Shown one piece after another: positions 1-5,094 of a stretch of 5,094 nt of DNA (position 1 is the stretch's first letter; each line of letters opens with the position of its first letter). The stretch spans positions 1-5,094 of the forward strand of contig CAJOEG010000121.1 in NCBI GenBank assembly GCA_905233405.1, read 5' to 3'. The DNA comes from an uncultured Bacteroidales bacterium. Lineage in GTDB: Bacteria; Bacteroidota; Bacteroidia; Bacteroidales; ML635J-15. The notes under the pieces are model-generated. The model worked only from the letters and a program-made list of their open reading frames with translations. It ran no database searches and was not told the origin of the DNA. A program made the translations under genes and the position numbers.

Positions 1-63
1 TTCCTCTAAAGAAAAATTATAATATATTGACTATCAACGCCAAATTTTCTTTATTATACTGGC

Positions 64-84
64 ATAAAAATCAATAATTTTTAT
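64..84 (+). repeat. AT-only inverted repeat upstream of the surface-protein gene
   Basis: ATAAAAAT (64-71) and ATTTTTAT (77-84) are perfect 8-bp reverse complements around the 5-base spacer CAATA. The repeat ends two bases before a possible -7 promoter element and lies where an upstream promoter element would be expected. It could be a weak hairpin, a regulator site, or chance in AT-rich DNA. The rest of positions 1-63 is AT-rich and shows no gene I can support. Confidence 0.35.
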
Positions 85-85
85 G

Positions 86-93
86 TAAGTTTG
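86..93 (+). promoter_or_regulatory. possible Bacteroidetes -7 promoter element
   Basis: TAAGTTTG matches the Bacteroidetes consensus TAnnTTTG at every fixed position. No TTTG is found at the expected distance upstream (about positions 62-70), so only half of the promoter is visible. If it is used, transcription would begin near position 100, leaving about 15 nt of leader before the ATG at 115. The element also covers a TTG at 91 that would otherwise be an in-frame start, which argues against that TTG. Confidence 0.4.
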
Positions 94-114
94 CAAAAAG
101 AAAAATTGCATGTT

Positions 115-2385
115 ATGAAACAACAGCACATAATAATGCTATTAGAAAAAGGCTTTTCTATAATACTTTTTCTAATAGCATACAGCATATTCGGAATCTC
201 GCAGTCGTCAATAACTGTCAAATTCTCCGGTCAACTTGACGGTTCTACATACCAGTGTCTCGACAGCGTAAAAGTTTCCGATATCAGCAAGGGCTGGACA
301 GAAGTGGTATATTATCCCGACACAATTGCAATACTCAGCGAGACAAACAACTTAGGAACAATATCTTCAGATAATAACGCTTTGTGCCAGAATATGCCCA
401 ATCCGTTCAACTGCACCACAACAGCCGAACTTGCAATATCGAAACTATCCGACATAACCCTTCAACTTGTCGATGTAACCGGCAGAATACTAACCGTATA
501 CAATGGCTTGTTTGACTCAGGGGTCCATAAGTTTGAAATTTCTGCAGAAAAACCTCAGACGTACCTGCTTAATGCACAGGTGGGAACAAAATCCTATTCG
601 ATACGAATGGTAAACATAGGAAACGGCTGTGGCAATGCAATAAAATACATAGGTGAATCGCAGGACATAACTGCAAAGCTTGAATGCCAAAACCAGTTTT
701 CTGTTGGTGACAATATGAGATATGTTGGTTATACAACAATAGATGGCAATGTTACGCCAAGTGCAATATTTGTTCAGCAGCAATTTGTCTCCCAGCACAT
801 AATACTTAATTTCAATTCACAATTGCCTCTGCCTGAAGTAACGACATTAGATGCAAGAAATGTTGGAGCAACAACGGCAACTATGCAAGGTCGTGCTCTC
901 GGACAGACACAGGCGATAGGTTTCTTATATGGGACATCGCCTTACGACTTGCAGTATAATGTGATTGCCACACCTACACTTACAGAGGATTTTTTTGCTC
1001 AAATCACAGGATTGTCGCCAAATACTACTTACTATTACAAGGCATACGCAGTAAATGAGACAGGCACTGCCACTGGTGAATTGTTAAGCTTTACTACAGA
1101 GCCGTCCAGCATATATCATGACATCACGGTACAGTTTTCAAGCCGTGGACACAGCACAAACTATCAATGGTTGTACCTGTATATTCCTATCGACAGTGTG
1201 AAAGTTCAGAATTTAACAAGGAACTGGACACGGACATTAATTTTCCCCGACACAGTCATGAACGTCGACCTTAACAATACAAAACTAGATGTTGAAGGTA
1301 ATGTAGGCGCAAACGACCAGATGGTTTATACAGGATACACCACATATCGAGGAATAGTGTATTACAGGCAAATAAATAGTTATCTGCGTTCTGAAACATT
1401 GCAATTTATGTTTGAAATCCCATTCTGCGACGACTTTTTTGTGCATATAGAACTGACAGATTGTGAGCCTATTACATACAATGGTATTACTTATACACAA
1501 AATGGACACTACGAAATAGAACATTATCAAACCTCATACAACTGCGACAGTGTAGTAATACTCGATGTTGACATTCGCAACCAGATATTCAACGAGATAG
1601 TTGTCCAAACCTGCGACGCAAGCTACACTTTTGACGGAATCACATACACCGAAAGCGGAATTTACCAGCGACTGTACACTTCGGTTCATGGATGCGACAG
1701 TTTAGTATCGCTTCGCCTTACCATAGGCAATGGATTCACCGATGAGCGAGATGGAAATTCATATTGTACGTTAACTATCGGAAATCAAGTGTGGATGGCC
1801 GAAAACCTAAGATACTTGCCGAGTGTATACCGCAGCTCCGAAGAGTCGTATACAGAAAGCCGTTATTATGTATATGATTATCAGGGTAACAATGTTGAAG
1901 AAGCAAAAGCTACATACAATTATAATGAATATGGAGTGTTGTACAATAATATTGCAGCCCAGACCGCTTGTCCTGCCGGTTGGCATCTGCCTAGTGATTC
2001 CGAGTGGACGGAACTTGAGATTTATCTTGAAAACAATGGCTATAATTTTGATGGCTATGTTGACACCGACACTGATCGTGACACACACAACGTGATTGGT
2101 AAAGCTATGGCATCACAAAGCAATTGGAGCATATCCGACATAAGTAATTCGCCAGGATGGTTGCAGGAAAAGAACAATTCGAGCGGATTTAACGGAAAAC
2201 CAGCAGGCTGGAAACATCTAAACGGACTTTTTAAACATATAAACGAAAGTGCTGCATGGTGGGGGACAGGTTATTATAGCAACGGAAACGGATGGGACAG
2301 ATACCTATTTTTCAGCAGGGCTCATTGTACGAGATCTCATAACAACAAACACATCGGATTAAGCGTAAGATGCATACAAAATTAG
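115..2385 (+). CDS. secreted multidomain surface protein with C-terminal FISUMP (Fib_succ_major) domain
   Basis: Function unknown; probably exported and cell-surface or extracellular. From the ATG at 115 the product is 756 residues. Residues 1-29 look like a signal peptide: K2, a hydrophobic stretch at about 14-28, then GIS before Q30, with no lipobox Cys. Residues 33-74 form a beta-rich module with W61 and PDT at 68-70. Residues 93-167 resemble a T9SS type A C-terminal domain (NPFN, VTGR, a Gly-His turn, KPQTYLL) but lie near the N terminus. Residues 172-233 complete the module. Residues 238-330 are fibronectin-III-like (LSPNTTYYYKAYAVN). Residues 337-434 repeat the first module. Residues 445-537 are two tandem Cys repeats. 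Residues 542-756 are the FISUMP domain: IGNQVWMAENLRY, YGVLYNN, ACPAGWHLPS..EW, a GF..KPAGW segment, SVRC near the end. The start at 115 was preferred over TTG at 91 because it gives a clean signal peptide. The gene is unrelated to the translation genes downstream. Confidence 0.88.
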   Translation: MKQQHIIMLLEKGFSIILFLIAYSIFGISQSSITVKFSGQLDGSTYQCLDSVKVSDISKGWTEVVYYPDTIAILSETNNLGTISSDNNALCQNMPNPFNCTTTAELAISKLSDITLQLVDVTGRILTVYNGLFDSGVHKFEISAEKPQTYLLNAQVGTKSYSIRMVNIGNGCGNAIKYIGESQDITAKLECQNQFSVGDNMRYVGYTTIDGNVTPSAIFVQQQFVSQHIILNFNSQLPLPEVTTLDARNVGATTATMQGRALGQTQAIGFLYGTSPYDLQYNVIATPTLTEDFFAQITGLSPNTTYYYKAYAVNETGTATGELLSFTTEPSSIYHDITVQFSSRGHSTNYQWLYLYIPIDSVKVQNLTRNWTRTLIFPDTVMNVDLNNTKLDVEGNVGANDQMVYTGYTTYRGIVYYRQINSYLRSETLQFMFEIPFCDDFFVHIELTDCEPITYNGITYTQNGHYEIEHYQTSYNCDSVVILDVDIRNQIFNEIVVQTCDASYTFDGITYTESGIYQRLYTSVHGCDSLVSLRLTIGNGFTDERDGNSYCTLTIGNQVWMAENLRYLPSVYRSSEESYTESRYYVYDYQGNNVEEAKATYNYNEYGVLYNNIAAQTACPAGWHLPSDSEWTELEIYLENNGYNFDGYVDTDTDRDTHNVIGKAMASQSNWSISDISNSPGWLQEKNNSSGFNGKPAGWKHLNGLFKHINESAAWWGTGYYSNGNGWDRYLFFSRAHCTRSHNNKHIGLSVRCIQN
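211..813 (+). repeat. duplicated protein module, copy 1 (carries T9SS-like insert)
   Basis: Residues 33-233 of the surface protein. The first part, ITVKFS...YQ..DSVKV...WT....PDT, and the last part, AKLE...VGDNMRYVGYTT..G, match residues 337-434 in the same order. In this copy the two halves are separated by about 95 residues that include the T9SS type A-like segment at 391-615. The repeat is seen at protein level; the DNA has diverged, so this is not a recent duplication. Confidence 0.75.
391..615 (+). other. internal T9SS type A-like segment (MPNPFN motif)
   Basis: Encodes residues 93-167. Type A T9SS sorting domains typically run: NPF-containing opening strand, a strand ending in D..GR, a turn with G.H, then P.G.Y and a last strand ending in K or R. 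Here these appear as NMPNPFN (93-99), LQLVDVTGR (116-124), SGVHKFEIS (135-143), KPQTYLLNA (146-154) and YSIRMVN (161-167). The resemblance is clear, but such domains normally sit at the extreme C terminus to drive secretion. This one is followed by about 590 residues, so it is more likely a structural beta domain than a sorting signal. Confidence 0.65.
1123..1416 (+). repeat. duplicated protein module, copy 2 (without T9SS-like insert)
   Basis: Residues 337-434: ITVQFS...NYQ......DSVKV...W....FPDT, followed almost directly by TKLDVEG...NDQMVYTGYTT.RG. It lines up with copy 1 at both ends but lacks the roughly 95-residue middle, so the halves join within a few residues. It follows the fibronectin-III-like domain. 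Confidence 0.75.
1447..1725 (+). repeat. two tandem Cys-containing 'NGITYT/DGITYT' repeats
   Basis: Residues 445-487 and 495-537 share the pattern (V/L)..(D/Q)TC or TDC, then YNGITYTQNGHY or FDGITYTESGIY, then (N/G)CDS(V/L)V and a closing beta strand. Each has two Cys (C450/C477 and C500/C527), which could form one disulfide per repeat outside the cell. Similar repeats occur in tandem in secreted Bacteroidetes proteins, often near the C terminus; binding partners are unknown. Confidence 0.75.
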
Positions 2386-2448
2386 GAGGAAATCTTCGTG
2401 AATTTGCACTCTTTTGTCCTCCTATAGACTATCTAAAATATTTTTTTT
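2383..2448 (+). terminator. possible terminator after the surface-protein gene: hairpin plus T8
   Basis: TAGGAGGA (2383-2390, beginning at the TAG stop codon) pairs perfectly with TCCTCCTA (2417-2424), leaving a 26-nt loop. A run of eight T lies at 2441-2448. The T-run starts 16 nt after the stem, so this is not a textbook intrinsic terminator. It is the only plausible stop signal between this gene and the ribosomal operon promoter. Confidence 0.35.
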
Positions 2449-2454
2449 CAGAAA

Positions 2455-2473
2455 CCTAAAAAAAGTTTTTGGG
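2455..2473 (+). other. hairpin overlapping the -33 element of the rplM promoter
   Basis: CCTAAAAA (2455-2462) pairs with TTTTTGGG (2466-2473) across a 3-nt loop, giving seven Watson-Crick pairs and one G-T. The right arm contains the TTTG at 2468-2471 used as the -33 promoter element. It could be an operator-like dyad or an A-tract/T-tract coincidence in AT-rich DNA. Confidence 0.3.
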
Positions 2474-2497
2474 ATAATAAAAAAAGTATTACTTTTG
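2468..2497 (+). promoter_or_regulatory. Bacteroidetes-type promoter of the rplM-rpsI(-rpsB-tsf) operon
   Basis: TTTG (2468-2471) and TACTTTTG (2490-2497) match the primary-sigma consensus of Bacteroidetes (TTTG at -33, TAnnTTTG at -7) at all fixed positions, with an 18-bp gap, close to the usual spacing. Transcription should start near 2503-2506, giving a leader of about 55-60 nt before the GTG of rplM. The leader is AT-rich in its second half with no Shine-Dalgarno sequence. The strong match suits a highly expressed operon. Confidence 0.8.
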
Positions 2498-2561
2498 CAG
2501 TCCGTTTGGTCATCTAGCCTAAGGAACTTAATTTATTAATTTTAAAGAAAGATTTTTTAAA

Positions 2562-3017
2562 GTGAAAACATTGGTTTACAGAACAATATCGGCAAACAAG
2601 GAGACTGTTAACAAGCAGTGGTACGTTGTCGATGCTGAAGGCGAAATTCTTGGTCGCTTGGCTGCAAAAGTAGCCTACGTGCTGAGAGGAAAGCACAAAC
2701 CCGAATACACACCTCATGTTGACTGTGGTGACAATGTCATCATCATCAATGCAGAGAAGGTAGTTCTTACAGGAAAGAAACTCACCGACAAGGAATACAT
2801 CAGACACTCTGGTTATCCTGGTGGACAGAAGGTTGAAACTCCTGCCGAAATGCTCGAGAAGCATCCGGAACGCATTATCGAACACGCTATTAAGGGAATG
2901 TTGCCAAAGAACCGTCTCGGAAGCGAATTGTTCAGAAATTTGAAAGTTTACGTTGGTAGCGAGCACAAGCATGAAGCTCAGAACCCGACAAAGTTGGATT
3001 TAAACACAATTAAATAA
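2562..3017 (+). CDS. rplM: 50S ribosomal protein L13 (uL13)
   Basis: Early-assembling 23S rRNA-binding protein of the large subunit. The 151-residue product is slightly longer than the E. coli protein (142). Visible family blocks are ILGRLAAKVA (29-38), PHVDCGDNVIIINAEKV (51-67), TGKK (70-73), SGYPGG (83-88), the signature KGMLPKNRLG (111-120) and the tail GSEHKHEAQNP (132-142), the last being typical of Bacteroidetes. The start is GTG: an in-frame TAA lies at 2529-2531, and no other ATG, GTG or TTG falls between it and the GTG, and the N terminus VYRTISANK fits the family. There is no Shine-Dalgarno; A/T-rich DNA precedes the start. rpsI follows after 2 nt, so the pair is surely co-transcribed and probably translationally coupled. 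Confidence 0.97.
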   Translation: MKTLVYRTISANKETVNKQWYVVDAEGEILGRLAAKVAYVLRGKHKPEYTPHVDCGDNVIIINAEKVVLTGKKLTDKEYIRHSGYPGGQKVETPAEMLEKHPERIIEHAIKGMLPKNRLGSELFRNLKVYVGSEHKHEAQNPTKLDLNTIK

Positions 3018-3019
3018 GC

Positions 3020-3406
3020 ATGGACGTATTTAATGCATTAGGTCGCAGAAAAGCTGCTGTCGCAAGAGTTTACCTTAGCGAAGGAAAAGGAAACATCACG
3101 GTTAACAACCGCAAAATGGAAGAGTACTTCCCGATTATGCAGTACCAGTATATCGTTAAGCAGCCGTTCATCACATTGGACAAGATGGATTGCTACGATG
3201 TAAAGGCCAACATCGACGGAGGTGGTGTAAGAGGTCAGGCTGAAGCTTTGCGCCTTGGTATCTCAAGGGCATTGTTGAAGGTAGATCCGGAATACAGGGC
3301 TAGCTTGAAGCCTTGCGGATTCCTCTCACGCGACTCGAGGGTTGTCGAAAGAAAGAAACCCGGACAGAAGAAGGCTCGTAAGAGATTCCAGTTCAGCAAG
3401 CGTTAG
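3020..3406 (+). CDS. rpsI: 30S ribosomal protein S9 (uS9)
   Basis: Small-subunit head protein whose C-terminal tail reaches the P site and contacts the tRNA anticodon arm. The product is 128 residues, about normal length (130 in E. coli). Family features are GRRKAAVARV (8-17), the signature GGGVRGQAEALRLG (67-80) leading to SRALL (82-86), LSRDSRVVERKKPG (102-115) and a very basic C-terminal tail ending in SKR, the conserved P-site end. The ATG lies two bases after the rplM stop; the L13-S9 pair is conserved across bacteria. Gln is always CAG (6 of 6), like its operon neighbours. A T7 run follows the stop (3409-3415) but no hairpin precedes it, so I do not call a terminator. Confidence 0.97.
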   Translation: MDVFNALGRRKAAVARVYLSEGKGNITVNNRKMEEYFPIMQYQYIVKQPFITLDKMDCYDVKANIDGGGVRGQAEALRLGISRALLKVDPEYRASLKPCGFLSRDSRVVERKKPGQKKARKRFQFSKR

Positions 3407-3435
3407 TATTTTTTTAGTGAATTATAAACAGAGTT

Positions 3436-3490
3436 TAGTATCTAAATCGTGGAGATGGCCATTCGTGGTTCTACTTCACGATTGTTACTA
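3436..3490 (+). promoter_or_regulatory. structured RNA leader candidate upstream of rpsB (three-tier hairpin, UUCG loop)
   Basis: In the 110-nt gap between rpsI and rpsB three nested stems stack. The outer stem is TAGTA 3436-3440 with TACTA 3486-3490. The middle stem is AATCGTGGAG 3445-3454 with CTTCACGATT 3474-3483, ten pairs including one G-U. The inner stem is GGCCA 3457-3461 with TGGTT 3466-3470, with two G-U pairs, closing on a TTCG tetraloop at 3462-3465. Internal loops are 4/2 nt and 2/3 nt. A 26-nt, AT-rich, apparently unpaired linker runs to the rpsB ATG. A clear promoter was not found in the gap, so the RNA would be made by read-through from rpsI. By analogy with other ribosomal-protein leaders it may bind S2 to control rpsB-tsf, or be a processing site; neither is shown. 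Confidence 0.6.
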
Positions 3491-3516
3491 CAGAATGTAA
3501 ACTTAAATTTTTAAAA

Positions 3517-4344
3517 ATGTCAAGATTAACATTTGATCAATTGTTAGAGGCTGGCGTACACTTCGGTCACCTCAGACGCAAATGGAATCCCGCAATGGCT
3601 CCTTATATTTTTATGGAGCGCAACGGTATCCACATCATCGACTTGCACAAGACAGCCGTTAAGGTTGACGAAGCTGCAGAAGCAATGAAGAACATTGTAA
3701 AATCAGGTAGAAGAGTTTTGTTCGTAGCTACAAAGAAGCAGGCTAAGGACATCGTAGCAGAAGAAGTAACAAAGGTTGGAATGCCTTACGTTACTGAACG
3801 CTGGCCCGGTGGTATGCTTACCAACTTCCCGACTATCCGCAAGGCTGTTAAGAAGATGTCGTCAATCGACAAGATGATTAGCGACGGTACTTTCTCATCG
3901 CTTTCAAAGCGTGAACAGCTCCAGATTAGCCGTCAGAGAGCAAAATTGGAAAAGAACCTCGGTTCTATCGCCGACCTTTCGAGACTTCCGGCTGCTCTTT
4001 TCGTAGTTGACATCCTTAAGGAAAAGATTGCCGTTCACGAAGCTCAGAGATTGGGTATTCCTGTTTTCGCAATGGTTGATACCAACTCGGATCCTAAGAA
4101 CGTTGACTATCCTATTCCAGCAAACGACGATGCTTCAAAGTCAATTCAGCTTATCGTTGCTACTATGTGCCAGGCTATAAAGGAAGGTTTGGACGAACGC
4201 GCTGTTGAAAAGGAAAACACCGCTAAGGAAGCTGGCGAAGAAACCGAAGAACAGGCTCCAGTAGAAAGAAAGAGACAGAGAAGAACTTCAGCAAAGAAGG
4301 AACACGTTGAAGAAGCACCTGCTGCTGAAACTGAAGAAAACTAG
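3517..4344 (+). CDS. rpsB: 30S ribosomal protein S2 (uS2)
   Basis: Late-assembling small-subunit protein that binds between head and body. Family blocks are LLEAGVHFGHLRRKWNP (9-25), IHIIDLHKT (38-46), VATKKQA (70-76), ERWPGGMLTNF (94-104), LPAALFVVD (157-165), HEAQRLGIP (174-182), DTNSDP (188-193) and the PIPANDDA block (199-206). At 275 residues it exceeds E. coli S2 (241); the excess is a charged low-complexity tail from about residue 228, acidic with a basic patch RKRQRR at 251-256. The ATG at 3517 is preceded by an AT-rich tract and no Shine-Dalgarno. tsf follows 24 nt after the stop, the usual rpsB-tsf arrangement. Codon use (Gln CAG 9 of 10; Leu mostly CTT or TTG) agrees with rplM and rpsI. 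Confidence 0.97.
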   Translation: MSRLTFDQLLEAGVHFGHLRRKWNPAMAPYIFMERNGIHIIDLHKTAVKVDEAAEAMKNIVKSGRRVLFVATKKQAKDIVAEEVTKVGMPYVTERWPGGMLTNFPTIRKAVKKMSSIDKMISDGTFSSLSKREQLQISRQRAKLEKNLGSIADLSRLPAALFVVDILKEKIAVHEAQRLGIPVFAMVDTNSDPKNVDYPIPANDDASKSIQLIVATMCQAIKEGLDERAVEKENTAKEAGEETEEQAPVERKRQRRTSAKKEHVEEAPAAETEEN

Positions 4345-4368
4345 TATTAACGTTAAAACAGAAAGACA

Positions 4369-5094
4369 ATGGCAAATATAAGTGCTGCTGACGTAAAGAA
4401 ACTTAGAGACTTGACAGGTGCAGGTATGATGGACTGCAAGAAGGCTTTGACTGAAGCTGACGGTGATTTCGAAAAGGCAAAGGATCTTATCAGGGAAAGA
4501 GGTCTTGCAATCGCTAACAAGCGTGCTGACCGCGAAGCTACCGAAGGCATCGTTATCGCTAAAGAGTCTGACGACAAGAAACACGGTGCAGTTATCATGC
4601 TCAACTGCGAAACCGACTTCGTTGCTACCAACGATAAATTCGTCGCTCTCGCTAACAAGATTCTCGACCTCGCTATCAGCAGCCGCGCTGCAGACCTCGA
4701 GGCTCTCAAAGCTCTCCAACTCGATGGCGACACCGTTGCTAACAAGGTTACCGAACTCTCGGGTATCATCGGTGAGAAACTCGAACTCTCTCAGTATGAA
4801 CAAGTAGACGGCGAATACGTTTCTGCATACGTACACGCAGGAAGCCGCCTCGCTACTGCAGTTGCTTTCAACCAATCTGGTTTCGATGCACAAGTAGGCA
4901 AAGAGGTTGCTATGCAAGTTGCAGCTATGTCGCCTGTTGCAGTCGACCAAGCAAGCATACCACAAGAGACCATCGACCACGAGCTCAAAGTGGCAATCGA
5001 GAAGACCAAAGAAGAAATGGTTAAGAAAGCTGTTGACGCTGCTCTCCAAAAAGCAGGCATCAACCCAGCTCACGTAGATACCGAGGAGCACATC
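4369..5094 (+). CDS. tsf: translation elongation factor Ts (EF-Ts), 3' end beyond the window
   Basis: Guanine-nucleotide exchange factor that releases GDP from EF-Tu in the cytoplasm. The ATG at 4369 opens a frame with no stop through 5094 (242 codons); the family is usually about 270-330 residues, so the C terminus is missing here because the window ends. Residues 8-27 hold the N-terminal UBA-like EF-Tu-binding helix region with RDLTGAGMMDCKKAL (13-27), then AKDLIRERG (37-45). NCETDFVATND (79-89) contains the TDFV motif that contacts the EF-Tu nucleotide site. YVHAGSRLATAVAF (154-167) and EVAMQVAAMSP (179-189) belong to the core domains. The start follows an A-rich tract (AAAACAGAAAGACA). 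Codon use changes sharply inside the gene: the first five Leu are CTT or TTG, the next fourteen are all CTC, and Gln is CAA in 8 of 9. Confidence 0.97.
   Translation, partial: MANISAADVKKLRDLTGAGMMDCKKALTEADGDFEKAKDLIRERGLAIANKRADREATEGIVIAKESDDKKHGAVIMLNCETDFVATNDKFVALANKILDLAISSRAADLEALKALQLDGDTVANKVTELSGIIGEKLELSQYEQVDGEYVSAYVHAGSRLATAVAFNQSGFDAQVGKEVAMQVAAMSPVAVDQASIPQETIDHELKVAIEKTKEEMVKKAVDAALQKAGINPAHVDTEEHI

Noticed and set aside
8..52. Inverted repeat AAAGAAAA (8-15) / TTTTCTTT (45-52)
   Set aside because: Wide 29-nt separation and simple A/T-rich composition; expected by chance here and without a T-run in terminator position.
27..60. TTGACT (27-32) and TATACT (55-60) as a sigma70-type promoter
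   Set aside because: The 22-bp gap is too long, and the phylum's primary sigma factor uses TTTG/TAnnTTTG instead.
2514..2972. 152-codon - strand frame opposite rplM
   Set aside because: Antisense shadow of a certain ribosomal protein gene; its product shows no family features.
3407..3435. T7 run after rpsI as a terminator
   Set aside because: No stem precedes the run; the hairpin lies downstream of it and is not followed by a T-run typical of an intrinsic terminator.
4347..4356. Palindrome TTAACGTTAA between rpsB and tsf
   Set aside because: Ten bases with no loop cannot form a useful RNA hairpin, and no regulator site of this kind is known to me at this place.
4463..4807. 114-codon + strand frame overlapping tsf in another phase
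   Set aside because: Low-complexity Ser/Leu-rich translation in a shifted frame of EF-Ts, whose own frame matches the family throughout.
4288..5091. Long open frame of 267 codons on the - strand opposite the rpsB end and tsf
   Set aside because: It lies entirely antisense to clear S2 and EF-Ts coding sequence, and its translation is Cys/Ser/Phe/Val-rich with no recognisable domain. It arises from the biased codon use of the real genes.

Overview
The window looks like a chromosomal piece of a member of the Bacteroidetes (probably Bacteroidales). Four things point there. The gene order rplM-rpsI-rpsB-tsf is typical of that phylum. A near-perfect Bacteroidetes-type promoter (TTTG, 18 bp, TACTTTTG) precedes rplM. 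Start codons follow A/T-rich tracts rather than Shine-Dalgarno sites. The first gene encodes a secreted protein with a type A T9SS-like segment and a Fib_succ_major (FISUMP) domain. Everything supported is on the + strand.

Positions 1-114 are AT-rich and hold a possible -7 promoter element (86-93) beside a small AT hairpin. Positions 115-2385 encode a 756-residue exported mosaic protein: signal peptide, a duplicated beta-rich module whose first copy carries an internal T9SS type A-like segment, one fibronectin-III-like domain, two tandem 'C...DGITYT..G.Y...CDS' repeats, and a C-terminal FISUMP domain. The gap 2386-2561 holds a hairpin that pairs an AGGAGGA with a TCCTCCT, a T8 run, and then the promoter of the ribosomal-protein operon.

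From 2562 to the right edge the window is translation machinery: L13 (rplM, GTG start), S9 (rpsI, 2 nt later), a 110-nt gap, S2 (rpsB), and EF-Ts (tsf, cut by the window end). L13 belongs to the large ribosomal subunit, S9 and S2 to the small subunit, and EF-Ts recharges EF-Tu with GTP. No clear promoter or terminator lies between rpsI and rpsB, so all four may be one transcript led from about 2500.

The best candidates for something undescribed are two. One is a long, three-tier RNA hairpin with a UUCG loop just upstream of rpsB (3436-3490), a candidate ribosomal-protein leader. The other is an abrupt codon-usage switch inside tsf. I see no mobile element, CRISPR array, tRNA or defence system.
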